Positions 43,453 to 52,478 of a DNA stretch of 64,000 bases are shown here, piece by piece (the stretch's first letter is position 1; each line of letters begins with the position of its first letter). Both the position numbers and the translations under genes were made by a program. A model generated the notes under the pieces. It did not search any database, was not told the origin of the DNA, and saw only the letters and a list, made by a program, of their open reading frames with translations. The stretch comes from a bacterium (lineage in GTDB: Bacteria; Bacillota; Clostridia; Oscillospirales; Oscillospiraceae): assembly GCA_004562395.1 (NCBI GenBank), contig SFQY01000001.1, forward strand, positions 1-64,000. The letters run 5' to 3'.

Positions 43453-44406
43453 CTATACCAGCAGCAGAAGGATCATGTTGACCACCATGATGACCGTCAG
43501 GACCAGAACGCCGGAATTGGTGAAGAAGCACTTGAGGCATCTTCTGTCCATCCATTCTCCTTTCCGGTAAGCGGAGATCTCCCGGCGTTTTACCGCCAGG
43601 ATCACCGCTGCCGCCCCAGCTAACCCGCCGAAAATCAGAAGATCCAGAAAGGCTGCCGCCATCTGTGGCAGCCTTTCCAATATTCTGGAGAGAAAATCCG
43701 CCAGGATCAGGTTGTTGAACATATGCAGTCCCATGGACCAGGGAATGGAGTATTCCTCCGCCACATAGCCCAGCACCAGCCCCACCAGGAACGCGTAGGG
43801 CGTCTGCAGAAGGTTTCCGTGAAACAGGCCAAAGAGGAACGCCGAGCCGAAAATGGCGAACCGCCTGCCGAAGGGCCGCAGGGAACGCTGCACAAAGCCC
43901 CGGAACAGAATCTCCTCCGCAACCGGAGCCAGCAGCCCGCTGTACAGGAACATGCTGAAGCTGTCCGCGCTGCCGGACACCCCCTCCAGCATCCCGGCGA
44001 CGGATCTGCCGAACAGGTTCAGTATCCCATCCAGCAGGCTGACCCAGAGGCTGTTGACCATCTGAGAACCGGCGCACAGGCACATCAAGCAGAGGAGCAC
44101 CCCCGTCGTCATGGATTTCTTTCTGGCAAAGATCTCCCTCCGCCAGTAGTCGCCGCCCTTCCAGGCATAGAGGACCACTGCCCCCACCAGGATGGCAAGG
44201 ATGTAGCCCCAGGCGTTGTTCATAACGGCATCCGGATCAAAATGACCGGGGAAATGACCTGCGGTGCTCCAAAGGAATCCCTTCAGGGATTCCAGGGTCA
44301 TGGTAAGGACCACCAGAATATTCATGATCCCATAATAGGCGATCAACGTCCAGCCCACCGTGGTAAACCGGCGGCGAAGCCAACGATTGATTTGCTTTTC
44401 TTCCAT
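43453..44406 (-). CDS. CPBP-family intramembrane metalloprotease
   Basis: 317 residues with several transmembrane helices. The CPBP (CAAX protease and bacteriocin-processing, Abi) motifs are APVAEEILFRGFVQRSL (glutamate pair and Arg), FLFGLFHGNLLQ (His) and GLHMFNNLILADF (second His and Asn). Members process prenylated proteins or bacteriocins or act in regulated proteolysis; the target is unknown. It follows the FAD oxidoreductase gene by 9 bases. Confidence 0.9.
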   Translation of the reverse strand: MEEKQINRWLRRRFTTVGWTLIAYYGIMNILVVLTMTLESLKGFLWSTAGHFPGHFDPDAVMNNAWGYILAILVGAVVLYAWKGGDYWRREIFARKKSMTTGVLLCLMCLCAGSQMVNSLWVSLLDGILNLFGRSVAGMLEGVSGSADSFSMFLYSGLLAPVAEEILFRGFVQRSLRPFGRRFAIFGSAFLFGLFHGNLLQTPYAFLVGLVLGYVAEEYSIPWSMGLHMFNNLILADFLSRILERLPQMAAAFLDLLIFGGLAGAAAVILAVKRREISAYRKGEWMDRRCLKCFFTNSGVLVLTVIMVVNMILLLLV

Positions 44407-44415
44407 TTTTTCTCC

Positions 44416-46008
44416 TTATTCGCCCTTTCCGGGCCGGTTATCCATGTGCAGGATCGCCTCCGCGGTCATGATGCCGTCGATGGCAGCGGACATGATGCCT
44501 CCGGCGTAGCCCGCGCCCTCGCCCGTGGGATACAGGCCCCGGAGGGAGGACTGCCGGGTATCGTCCCGAAGAATGCGGACAGGGGACGAGCTGCGGGTCT
44601 CCGGCGCCGTCATCACCGCGTCAGGATCGGCAAAGCCGCGGAGCCTGCCCTCCAGCTTGGGCAGTGCTTCCCCAAGGGCATCGGTAAGCCGCCGGGGCAG
44701 AACCTCCCGCAGGTCGCACCAGACCACTCCCGGCCGGTAGGTGGGAACCACCTCTCCCGGACCGTCGCTGGGACGGCCCGCCAGGAAATCCCCCACCTTC
44801 TGGGCAGGAGCATCGTAGCTGCCGCTGACGTTGTAGGCCCGCTCCTCGATCTCCCGCTGCCACCGCATTCCGCCCAGCGGCCCCTCATAGGGGAAGACGG
44901 CGGGGTTCACCGTCACCAGCAGGGCCGCGTTGGCATTCTCCCCCTCCCGGTCGGCGTAGCTCATGCCGTTGGTGACCAGCCGCCCTTCCTCACTGGCCGC
45001 CGCCACCACATAGCCTCCGGGGCACATGCAGAAGGTATAGACCGTGGCGTCCTCCAAATGCTCCACCAGCTTGTAGTCCGCCGGAGGCAGGGCAGGGTTC
45101 TCCCTGCCGTACTGGGCCTGGTCAATAGCGGACTGCTTGTGTTCGATCCGCACACCCATGGCAAAGGGCTTTGGCTCCATGGGCACCCCGGTTTCGTTCA
45201 GCATTTCAAAGGTGTCCCGGGCGCTGTGGCCGATGGCCAGAACGGCGGTATCGCAGGAGATGATCTCCCCATCTCCGGTTTTCACACCCACCAGTCTGCT
45301 TTCCTTCAGACACAGTCCGGTGACCTGGGTGTTGAAGCGGACCTCTCCCCCCAGGGAAACAATTCGCTTGCGCAGGTTCTGCACCACCGTCAGCAGCACG
45401 TCGGTGCCCACATGGGGCTTTGCGTCGTAGAGGATGTCCTCCCTGGCCCCTGCTTTCACGAACTGCTCCAGGATCCAGCCGATCCGGGGGTTGCTGACGC
45501 CGGTGTTCAGCTTGCCGTCGGAGAAGGTCCCCGCGCCGCCCTCACCGAACTGGACATTGCTCCTGGTGTCCAGAACGCCGGTTTGGAAGAATTTCTCCAC
45601 CTTCTCATGCCGGGCAGCCGCGTCCTCTCCCCGTTCCAGCACCAGGGGCTTCCAGCCCGCCATGGCCAGAATCAGGGCCGCGAACATCCCCGCAGGGCCG
45701 AAGCCGATGACCACAGGCCTTTTTTCCGGGCAGAATCCGGGCTTCGGAGGCCGGTACCGGTCCGACGGCGCCACGGATGCCCGTTTGCAGCCGCTTTCCC
45801 TGAGAATTTTCTTTTCGCTGCCTTCTACGGCAACGTCAACGGTATAAATGATTCTGACCTCCGGCTTCTTCCGGGCGTCCACACTGCGCCGGACAATGGA
45901 CAGGCTCCGGATCCTGGAATTGGAGATCCGAAGCAGCCTGGCAGCCTCGAACTGAAGCTGATGGGCGTTGTGTTCCGGCGGCATGGAAATATCCCGCAGT
46001 CGTATCAT
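44416..46008 (-). CDS. FAD-dependent oxidoreductase, COG2509-like
   Basis: 530 residues from the ATG after GGAGGAAGG; it overlaps the previous gene by ATGA. An N-terminal RNA/THUMP-like small domain of about 90 residues (HQLQFEAARLLRIS) is followed by FAD-binding motifs VVIGFGPAGMFAALILAMAGW and LAIGHSARDTFEML, and the C-terminal GLYPTGEGAGYAGGIMSAAIDG. This large, conserved flavoprotein family is of unknown function. Confidence 0.88.
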   Translation of the reverse strand: MIRLRDISMPPEHNAHQLQFEAARLLRISNSRIRSLSIVRRSVDARKKPEVRIIYTVDVAVEGSEKKILRESGCKRASVAPSDRYRPPKPGFCPEKRPVVIGFGPAGMFAALILAMAGWKPLVLERGEDAAARHEKVEKFFQTGVLDTRSNVQFGEGGAGTFSDGKLNTGVSNPRIGWILEQFVKAGAREDILYDAKPHVGTDVLLTVVQNLRKRIVSLGGEVRFNTQVTGLCLKESRLVGVKTGDGEIISCDTAVLAIGHSARDTFEMLNETGVPMEPKPFAMGVRIEHKQSAIDQAQYGRENPALPPADYKLVEHLEDATVYTFCMCPGGYVVAAASEEGRLVTNGMSYADREGENANAALLVTVNPAVFPYEGPLGGMRWQREIEERAYNVSGSYDAPAQKVGDFLAGRPSDGPGEVVPTYRPGVVWCDLREVLPRRLTDALGEALPKLEGRLRGFADPDAVMTAPETRSSSPVRILRDDTRQSSLRGLYPTGEGAGYAGGIMSAAIDGIMTAEAILHMDNRPGKGE

Positions 46009-47219
46009 GTATCCTTCCTCCCCGCGTTTGCCCCGGCCAGTCTGCCGGAGCTCCAGGCCCACTGCAGATTATAGCCGCCGCAGTCTCCGTCCACATCCAG
46101 CACTTCGCCGCAGGCGTAAAGGCCGGGTACCAGACGGCTTTCCAGGGTCTGCCTGTCAAACTCTTCGGTGGCAATGCCCCCGGCAGTGACCTGGGCGCAG
46201 TCCATGCCCATAGGCTCCGTCAGAGGTATTTCAAAGTCCTTCACTGCCCGGGCCGCCTGTCCGATCTCATATTCGGACAGCTCTGAGATGGCCTGTGCTG
46301 TCCGGATCCCTGCTGCCTGGGTCAGCACCCGGCCCAGGCGGTTGTGGAGGATCCCCGTCAGCAGCTCCGAGGCCGGCAGCGAGGTCCTCTTTCTTCCCAG
46401 CAGTTCCCTTTTCAGCGTTTCTTCATTGATTTGGGGCAGGAAGTCCAGGCGGCAGACCCAGTCTCCCCCGCCCTGGCAGGCATCCCGGGAGATCTCAAAG
46501 ATCACCGGCCCCGACAGGCCGTATTCCGTAAACTGCAGCTCCCCGGTGCTTTCGGCCAGCTTTTCCCCATTGTGACAGATCGCCGCCCGGCAGTTGGCCC
46601 GGACGCCCTTCAGCCCCGCCGTGCCGCCCCAGGAGGTCTTCAGCTGGACCAGCGCGGGACGCAGTCTGGTGCATCTGTGGCCCAGGGACCGCAGCAGCTT
46701 ATAGCCGGACATGGACCCGCCCAGCTTGGTCCCTGCCAGGCCTCCGCAGGCAATAATCAGTGCGTCGCAGAAAACGGTTTCCTCCCGGGACTGGACCAGA
46801 AAGCCCTCCGGAGTTTTCTTCACCTTTTCCGCTTCAAAGCCCAGCTTCACCGTGATGTTGGGCTTTTCCAGGGCGAAGCGCAGCACATCCACCACGGAGT
46901 TGGCCTGGTCGGAATAGGGGTAAACCCGTCCGGAATCCTCCGCCACGGTAAACAGTCCCAGCCGGGAGAACCAGGCGAGGGTGTCTTCCGGACCGAAGGC
47001 AGACAGGGCAAATTCCGAAAAGCCCGGATCCTCCCCATGGTAGCCTCCCTCCAGGGCGTGGAGGTTGGTCAGGTTGCAGCGCCCATTTCCGGTGGCCTGG
47101 AGCTTCCGCCCCACACGGGCCTGCCGCTCCATCAGCACGACCTGAACCGCGTCATTTTCCGCTGCCGCCAGGGCCGCCGCCATCCCCGACGCCCCGCCGC
47201 CAATGATTCCGATGGTCAT
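46005..47219 (-). CDS. HI0933/YhiN-type (BaiN-like) flavoprotein
   Basis: 404 residues from the ATG reading MTIGIIGGGASGMAA. The FAD-binding GxGxxG motif, the conserved TGNGRCNLTNLHA segment and the C-terminal GLYACGEVLDVDGDCGGYNLQWAWSSG are family hallmarks. One member, BaiN, has been linked to bile-acid 7-dehydroxylation in gut clostridia, but the family is much wider, and there is no bile-acid gene cluster here. It forms an operon with the COG2509-like flavoprotein and the CPBP protease. Confidence 0.9.
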   Translation of the reverse strand: MTIGIIGGGASGMAAALAAAENDAVQVVLMERQARVGRKLQATGNGRCNLTNLHALEGGYHGEDPGFSEFALSAFGPEDTLAWFSRLGLFTVAEDSGRVYPYSDQANSVVDVLRFALEKPNITVKLGFEAEKVKKTPEGFLVQSREETVFCDALIIACGGLAGTKLGGSMSGYKLLRSLGHRCTRLRPALVQLKTSWGGTAGLKGVRANCRAAICHNGEKLAESTGELQFTEYGLSGPVIFEISRDACQGGGDWVCRLDFLPQINEETLKRELLGRKRTSLPASELLTGILHNRLGRVLTQAAGIRTAQAISELSEYEIGQAARAVKDFEIPLTEPMGMDCAQVTAGGIATEEFDRQTLESRLVPGLYACGEVLDVDGDCGGYNLQWAWSSGRLAGANAGRKDT

Positions 47220-47246
47220 AGGCTGTTCCTTTCTCCTGTAATCGAT

Positions 47247-47446
47247 CAAGGATCGTTTCGCGCTGCATCCATAATTTCATATCGCACCCAACGTAGGGCG
47301 GGGGCTCGCCCCCGCCGGGCAGTAGGTCACGCAATCTGCTGCGTTAACCGCAGATATGTAAAACCATCGGTGCGTCGGCGGGGGCAAGCCCCCGCCCTAC
47401 GTTGGGTGCAATATTCAACAGCAGATGGTGCGCTAATCGATCATTT
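47247..47446. mobile_element. MITE-like element 3 (200 bp) in a divergent promoter region
   Basis: Ends CAAGGATCGTTT at 47247-47258 (degenerate) and TAATCGATCATTT at 47434-47446. The internal 33-base inverted arms are the same as in element 1 with one change (left arm from 47284). It sits between the divergent flavoprotein and YlmH-like genes. The core has the same orientation as in element 1. Confidence 0.68.
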
Positions 47447-47535
47447 CCTCACCAATCCATACGCGTTTTTTTTATTATACTCCACAATTCCCTTATGCAC
47501 AAGAAAAACTTCTTTCCACCCGGGAAAAGATATGA

Positions 47536-47541
47536 TATAAT
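47536..47541 (+). promoter_or_regulatory. extended -10 promoter element of the YlmH-like operon
   Basis: TATAAT preceded by TGA; the -35 region (TTTCCA) is weak, consistent with an extended -10 promoter. Confidence 0.5.
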
Positions 47542-47557
47542 GACCCCAGGTGATACT

Positions 47558-48343
47558 ATGGATCGCAGCAATATCGAAAAAATCGCCCAAACGCCGGAAG
47601 ACAAACTCCTGCTTGCCAAGCTTTGGGACAAAATAAACGCCGGGATCCGCAAAAACATCCCCGCCCATACCAGCTTTCTCTCCCCCCGGGAGCTGGAGCT
47701 GGCAAAGTTTCTCTTTGGAGAGCCGGAGGGACTGTATGCCTTCGGAGGGTTCGGGGACGCGGAGCGGAAAATGCTCATTTACCTTCCGGACTATCTGGAG
47801 GAAACTGCCCTGTGGGATGCGGATAGTCCCGTCGTGTGCCTGCGCTCCACCTTCTACCAGGGAGACAGCCCCAGCCACCGGGATTTTCTCGGAGCCCTCA
47901 TGGGGGCAGGCATCGGCCGGGAGACCCTGGGAGACATTCTGGTGGACAAGGGCAGCTGTGACTTTTTTGTCACGGCGGAGATCGCCCCCTATATTCTTCA
48001 GAACTTCACCTCCGCCGGCCGGACAAAGCTTCATCTGGAGCAGATCTCTCTGGAAGAGGCAAACATTCCGGAGCCGGAGGTCCGGGAGATCCGGGACACC
48101 CTGGCATCCCTGCGGCTGGACAGTGTGATTGCCTCCGGCTTTCGCATCGGCAGGAGTCTCGCGGCCCAGTATGTCACCTCCGGGAAAGCCGCCATTGATG
48201 GTCTTCCCTGTGACAAACCGGACAAGCCCGTCCCGGAGGGCGCGAGAATCTCCGTCCGGGGGCTGGGAAAAATGAAACTCCAAAGCGTCAACGGGCGCAC
48301 CAAGAAAGACAGAATTTCGGTGGTCATCCACCGCTATGTGTGA
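47558..48343 (+). CDS. YlmH-like S4-domain RNA-binding protein
   Basis: 261 residues from the ATG after AGGTGA, 17 bases downstream of the -10 element. The C-terminal S4 domain is visible (LRLDSVIASGFRIGRSLAAQYVTSGKAAIDG, then DKPVPEGARISVRGLGK). The N-terminal half matches the YlmH family (TSFLSPRELELAKFLFGE; GAGIGRETLGDILVDKGSCDFFVT). YlmH proteins act in ribosome rescue or cell-division-linked RNA functions; here it is outside the usual division-gene cluster and precedes DUF896 and Nudix genes. Confidence 0.88.
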   Translation: MDRSNIEKIAQTPEDKLLLAKLWDKINAGIRKNIPAHTSFLSPRELELAKFLFGEPEGLYAFGGFGDAERKMLIYLPDYLEETALWDADSPVVCLRSTFYQGDSPSHRDFLGALMGAGIGRETLGDILVDKGSCDFFVTAEIAPYILQNFTSAGRTKLHLEQISLEEANIPEPEVREIRDTLASLRLDSVIASGFRIGRSLAAQYVTSGKAAIDGLPCDKPDKPVPEGARISVRGLGKMKLQSVNGRTKKDRISVVIHRYV

Positions 48344-48352
48344 GGAAACGCT

Positions 48353-48565
48353 ATGAACATCAACGAAGTCATCGCCCGGATCAATGTCCTGGCAAAGAAA
48401 GCGAAAACCGAGGGCCTGACGGCGGAGGAAACCGCGGAGCGGGACAAGCTGCGCCGGATTTACATCGACTCCGTCAAGGCAAATCTCACCGGCCAGCTGG
48501 ACAACACCTATATTGTCGGCCCCGACGGCACCAAGCGAAAGCTGGAACGCAAGGAGCGCAAATAA
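48353..48565 (+). CDS. DUF896 family protein (YnzC-like)
   Basis: 70 residues. The sequence MNINEVIARINVLAKKAKT, then GLTAEETAERDKLRRIYIDSVK and LDNTYIVGPDG, matches the DUF896 family of small cytoplasmic helical proteins seen in Bacillus and clostridia. Function unknown. It lies 9 bases after the YlmH-like gene and directly before the Nudix gene. Confidence 0.9.
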   Translation: MNINEVIARINVLAKKAKTEGLTAEETAERDKLRRIYIDSVKANLTGQLDNTYIVGPDGTKRKLERKERK

Positions 48566-49132
48566 ATGGAACTGTCTGAGCAAATCGCCGCCTACACACC
48601 ATGGAACGGGCAGGAATCCCATGACAAGGCGCTGCTTCAGGCCTGGCTGGAAAGCGGCCGGGATATCTATACAAGAGAAAACGCCGCTGCCCATCTGACG
48701 GCCTCCGCCTGGGTGGTCAGTCCGGACCGGCAGCAGGTTCTGATGGTCTATCACAATATCTACCATTCCTGGTCCTGGATGGGCGGCCACGCCGACGGCG
48801 ACCGGGACCTGCTCCATGTGGCCCGGAAGGAAGTCATGGAGGAAAGCGGCCTGAAGGAACTGAAGCTGTTGTCCCCGGATATTTTCTCCCTGGAGATTCT
48901 GACGGTGGACGGCCACATCAAGGGGGGCAGCTATGTCTCCTCCCATCTGCATCTGAACGTGACGTACCTGTTCGAGGCGGACCCGGAGCAGCCTGTCGCC
49001 ATGAAGCCCGACGAAAACAGCGGTGTGGCCTGGATCCCGGTGGAGCGGCTGCCGGAAAAGGTCAGCGAACCCTGGTTCCTGGAATGGATCTATTCCAAGC
49101 TCTGCCAAAAGGTCGTCCAGACCGGGCTTTGA
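48566..49132 (+). CDS. Nudix hydrolase
   Basis: 188 residues, starting at the base after the DUF896 stop. The Nudix box is present as GHADGDRDLLHVARKEVMEESGL, but the first conserved Glu of the GX5EX7REUXEE box is Arg and the Arg of REU is Lys, so it is an atypical box; the REUXEEXG-like core is kept. Substrate cannot be inferred; some members with this pattern act on isopentenyl or nucleotide diphosphates. Last gene of the three-gene operon. Confidence 0.85.
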   Translation: MELSEQIAAYTPWNGQESHDKALLQAWLESGRDIYTRENAAAHLTASAWVVSPDRQQVLMVYHNIYHSWSWMGGHADGDRDLLHVARKEVMEESGLKELKLLSPDIFSLEILTVDGHIKGGSYVSSHLHLNVTYLFEADPEQPVAMKPDENSGVAWIPVERLPEKVSEPWFLEWIYSKLCQKVVQTGL

Positions 49133-49146
49133 TCCGCGCAGAAAAA

Positions 49147-49513
49147 GGAAAATGATCGTTTACGCTCCAAAACCTTCCCCCTCGGGGCAATGTCATCAAC
49201 TTAAGCACCAAGGTACCGTCTACCTCTGTCATTGCGAGGAGCGCAGCGACGTGGCAATCCGTTTTCTCCTTGGTAACATGTTTGATGACATTGCCCCTCG
49301 GGGGAAGGTGCCCCAGTGCGCACACTGGGGCGGATGAGGGGCCACCGCACCAAAGGGGCTCAACGTAGGTAAACAGCAGTAACCTGTTGGAAATTCTCCG
49401 TTTTTCGTTACGTCTGCGGTAATTGCCGCGTTTTCCCCTCATCCGTCACGGCTTCGCCGTGCCACCTTCCCCCGAGGGGGAAGGTTTTGGGGTGCAAAGA
49501 TAAACGATCATTT
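49147..49513. mobile_element. MITE-like element 4 (third core type, 367 bp)
   Basis: Ends GGAAAATGATCGTTTA (49147-49162) and TAAACGATCATTT (49501-49513). Nested palindromes inside: perfect 21-base arms at 49167-49187 and 49470-49490 (CCAAAACCTTCCCCC...), a second pair near CCTCGGGG and CGGATGAGGGG, and the GCGCAGCGAC hairpin of a common bacterial intergenic repeat (CATTGCGAGGAGCGCAGCGA). No relation to the core of element 1. No convincing gene inside. Confidence 0.68.
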
Positions 49514-49557
49514 ATCAAAGCAAAACATCCTTACATTCCGTATTTTGGAGGTAACCT

Positions 49558-51477
49558 ATGGATTTTCTGCCCATTTGCAAGCAGGATATGCTGGACCGGG
49601 GCTGGGAGCAGTGTGATTTTGTCTACGTTATCGGCGACGCCTATGTGGATCACCCCTCCTTCGGCCATGCCATCATCAGCCGGGTACTGGAAAGCCACGG
49701 CTACAGCGTGGGCATCATCTCCCAGCCGGACTGGAAGAATCCCAAATCCATTGACATTTACGGCCGTCCCCGGCTGGGCTTTCTGGTGTCCGGCGGCAAC
49801 ATGGACTCTATGGTGAACCACTATTCCGTCACCAAGCACCGCCGGAAAACCGACGCCTTTACCCCCGGCGGGGTCATGGGCAAGCGGCCGGACTACGCCA
49901 CCATCGTCTACTGCAACCTGATCCGGCAGACCTACAAAGATATCCCCATTCTCATCGGCGGCATCGAAGCCAGCCTGCGGCGCTTAAGCCATTACGACTA
50001 CTGGTCCGAGAGCATGAAGCGCTCCATTCTGCTGGACAGCCAGGCGGACCTGCTCATGTACGGCATGGGGGAAAAGAGCATCCTGGAGATCGCCGACGCC
50101 CTGAACGCCGGGATGGACGCGAAGGACATCACCTACATCGACGGCACCGTGTTCAAAGCTTCGGAGCTGGACGACAGCCTGCCCACCATTGTGCTGCCCT
50201 CTTTTGAGGAAGTGAAGGCCAACAAGCGCCGCTACGCCGAGTCCTTCAAGATTCAGTACGGCAACTGTGACCCCTTCACCGCCAAACGACTGGCGGAGCC
50301 TTACGGAAATTTCTATGTGGTTCAGAATCCGCCCCAGAAGCCTTTGACCACCGAAGAAATGGACGCGGTCTACGATCTGCCCTATATGCGCACCTACCAC
50401 CCCATCTATGAAAAGGCCGGAGGTGTGCCTGCCATCGAGGAAGTCAAATTCAGTCTGGTCTCCAACCGGGGCTGCTTCGGGGCCTGCTCCTTCTGCGCCC
50501 TGACCTTCCACCAGGGGAGGATCATCCAGGTCCGGAGCCACGAATCCATCCTCCGGGAAGCGGAACTCATGACGAAGGACAAGGATTTCAAGGGCTACAT
50601 CCACGATGTGGGCGGCCCCACAGCCAATTTCCGCCACCCCGCCTGTGAAAAGCAGCTGACCAAGGGGGCCTGCGGCGGGCGGCAGTGCCTGTACCCCACC
50701 CCCTGCAGGAACATGAACGCGGACCACTCCGACTACATCGCCCTGCTGCGGGAGCTCCGGAAGCTGCCTGGGGTGAAGAAGGTCTTCGTCCGCAGCGGCA
50801 TCCGGTTCGACTACCTGCTGGCGGACAAAAAGGATACCTTCTTTAAGGAGCTGGTGCAGTACCACATTTCCGGCCAGCTCAAAGTCGCCCCGGAGCATGT
50901 ATCCGACGCGGTGCTGTGCCGGATGGGCAAGCCGAAAAACGAAGTATACAACCGGTTTGTGGACAAATACTTTGCTTTAAACAAACAATACGGCATGAAC
51001 CAATACCTTGTCCCCTATCTCATGTCCAGCCATCCCGGCTCTACCATGAAGGAGGCGGTGGAGCTGGCGGAATACATCCGGGACATGGGCTACAATCCGG
51101 AGCAGGTCCAGGACTTCTACCCCACCCCCTCCACGCTCTCCACGGTGATGTACTACACCGGCCTGGACCCCCGGACCATGGAGAAGGTCTATGTCCCCAC
51201 GGACCCCCACGAGAAGGCCATGCAGCGGGCACTGATCCAGTACCGGAATCCCAAAAACTACTACCTGGTCCGGGAAGCCCTGATAGCCGCCCACCGGGAG
51301 GATCTCATCGGCTCCGGCCCCAAATGCCTGATCCGGGCCATACTGCCAAAGCCCGGCGGACATGCCGCTCCCCCGTCCAAAGCATCACCGAAAAAGGCCC
51401 CGGTGAAAGCGCCGCCCAAAAAGCCTGCCCCCAGAAAGGCCTCCGGAAAAGCCCCCTCTCCCAGGAAAAAGGGCTGA
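49558..51477 (+). CDS. YgiQ-family radical SAM protein
   Basis: 639 residues from the ATG after GGAGG. An N-terminal UPF0313 domain ([20 protein letters not shown]) is followed by the radical SAM site [18 protein letters not shown] (Cx3Cx2C) and the C-terminal YgiQ region ([20 protein letters not shown]). The C-terminal 45 residues are a Lys/Pro/Ala-rich tail that varies among relatives. The reaction is unknown. No partner gene is obvious. Confidence 0.94.
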   Translation: MDFLPICKQDMLDRGWEQCDFVYVIGDAYVDHPSFGHAIISRVLESHGYSVGIISQPDWKNPKSIDIYGRPRLGFLVSGGNMDSMVNHYSVTKHRRKTDAFTPGGVMGKRPDYATIVYCNLIRQTYKDIPILIGGIEASLRRLSHYDYWSESMKRSILLDSQADLLMYGMGEKSILEIADALNAGMDAKDITYIDGTVFKASELDDSLPTIVLPSFEEVKANKRRYAESFKIQYGNCDPFTAKRLAEPYGNFYVVQNPPQKPLTTEEMDAVYDLPYMRTYHPIYEKAGGVPAIEEVKFSLVSNRGCFGACSFCALTFHQGRIIQVRSHESILREAELMTKDKDFKGYIHDVGGPTANFRHPACEKQLTKGACGGRQCLYPTPCRNMNADHSDYIALLRELRKLPGVKKVFVRSGIRFDYLLADKKDTFFKELVQYHISGQLKVAPEHVSDAVLCRMGKPKNEVYNRFVDKYFALNKQYGMNQYLVPYLMSSHPGSTMKEAVELAEYIRDMGYNPEQVQDFYPTPSTLSTVMYYTGLDPRTMEKVYVPTDPHEKAMQRALIQYRNPKNYYLVREALIAAHREDLIGSGPKCLIRAILPKPGGHAAPPSKASPKKAPVKAPPKKPAPRKASGKAPSPRKKG

Positions 51478-51515
51478 TCCCCCGGGCAACAAACTTCAGG
51501 AAAGGAGCTGCCATT

Positions 51516-51614
51516 ATGAATTTCCGAAACAACAAGCTTCTGTATATTCTGCTTGCCATCGCGGCATTTCTCGCCGGAGGGTATGTCTTCGACCTGATCC
51601 AGAAGCTGTTCTGA
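51516..51614 (+). CDS. Small single-pass membrane protein of unknown function
   Basis: 32 residues: MNFRNNKLLYILLAIAAFL then AGGYVFDLIQKLF, one predicted transmembrane helix. AAAGGAG lies at a normal distance before the ATG, and it follows the YgiQ gene by 38 bases and precedes a terminator. I do not recognise it; the ribosome-binding site, position and clean helix support a real gene. Confidence 0.5.
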   Translation: MNFRNNKLLYILLAIAAFLAGGYVFDLIQKLF

Positions 51615-51697
51615 GAGAGAACAGCCCCTGTCATTTTTTCCGCTGCATTCTCCCGCGACGGAATCGTTGCCTGGAAATCACTCCAAACGCAAAATAG

Positions 51698-51735
51698 ACG
51701 CGCCAACCGTTTCACAGACGATTGGCGCGTTTTTT
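51698..51735. terminator. bidirectional terminator between the small membrane gene and folA
   Basis: Arms ACGCGCCAA and TTGGCGCGT, followed by TTTTTT on the plus strand; folA ends from the other side. Confidence 0.85.
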
Positions 51736-51755
51736 CACTGTAAATGGGATTCCCT

Positions 51756-52247
51756 TCAGGCTGTCGGTTTTTTTCTCCGATACAGCACCATTTCGTAAGG
51801 GATGCCGTTTTCCTCGCCGCTTTGCAGGACTTCCGACAGATACCAGTCATCCTCCTGATCCAGGTTTGGGAAAAAGGTATCGGACCCGGGGAGCGCATGG
51901 ACCTTGGTAACATAGGCCATATCGCAGTAAGGCAGCAGCTGCCGGTACACACTGCCGCCGCCGATGACCATGGCCCGGCCTGCCTGTTTGGCAAGCTCCA
52001 GGGCTTCCTCCGGGCTGGTGCAGGTGGTAAACCCGGGGCTCTCCCGACCGCTGCGGGTCAGCACCACATTCACCCGACCGGGCAGGGGCTTCTGACCGGG
52101 GAAGTCCTCAACGGTCCGGCGTCCCGCAATCACCAAGCAGCCCTTTGTCATCTGCCGGAAGAATTTCCGGTCAGCGGAAAGAGCAATGGGCTGGGTCCCG
52201 TCCCGGCCAATGCCCCAGTCATCATAGACAGCTACGATCAGTTCCAT
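51756..52247 (-). CDS. folA: Dihydrofolate reductase
   Basis: 163 residues from the ATG reading MELIVAVYDDWGIGRDGTQP. DHFR motifs: the N-terminal WGIGRDG, the MTKGCLVIAGRRTVEDFP substrate/NADPH region and AMVIGGGSVYRQLLPYCDMAYVTKV. It reduces dihydrofolate to tetrahydrofolate. It is encoded downstream of thyA on the same strand, with a TIR-bounded element in the 231-base gap. Confidence 0.96.
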   Translation of the reverse strand: MELIVAVYDDWGIGRDGTQPIALSADRKFFRQMTKGCLVIAGRRTVEDFPGQKPLPGRVNVVLTRSGRESPGFTTCTSPEEALELAKQAGRAMVIGGGSVYRQLLPYCDMAYVTKVHALPGSDTFFPNLDQEDDWYLSEVLQSGEENGIPYEMVLYRRKKPTA

Positions 52248-52299
52248 AGTCTTTGTTCTTCCCTTCTCATGTAGTGATATGCTGCGGAAACATTCGGAT

Positions 52300-52439
52300 A
52301 AATGATCGTTTAGCGCAGCATCTAGCAAACAATGCCGCACCTAACGTAGGGCGGGGGCTTGCCCCCGCCGAGCAGGTTGGATACATGCTCGGCTGCCAAG
52401 CCCCCGCCCTACAGTGGGTGCAAACATAAACGATCATTT
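52300..52439. mobile_element. MITE-like element 5 (140 bp) inside the thyA-folA unit
   Basis: Perfect TIR GGATAAATGATCGTTTA extends to 17 bases (left from 52296; right to 52443). The core has the first arm of the element-1 type but lacks most of the second half, so it is an internally deleted copy. It lies between thyA and folA, which are transcribed in the same direction. Confidence 0.75.
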
Positions 52440-52478
52440 ATCCCAAAGCAGAACTGTTGCAGCGTACCTCAGCGGATC

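Noticed and set aside
43723..46074. Long plus-strand frames over the CPBP protease and flavoprotein genes and the 47441-49108 minus frame
   Set aside because: Shadows of well-supported genes on the other strand.
46005..47219. Bile-acid 7-dehydroxylation (bai) locus suggested by the BaiN-like flavoprotein
   Set aside because: The HI0933 family is widespread, and none of the other bai genes is present.
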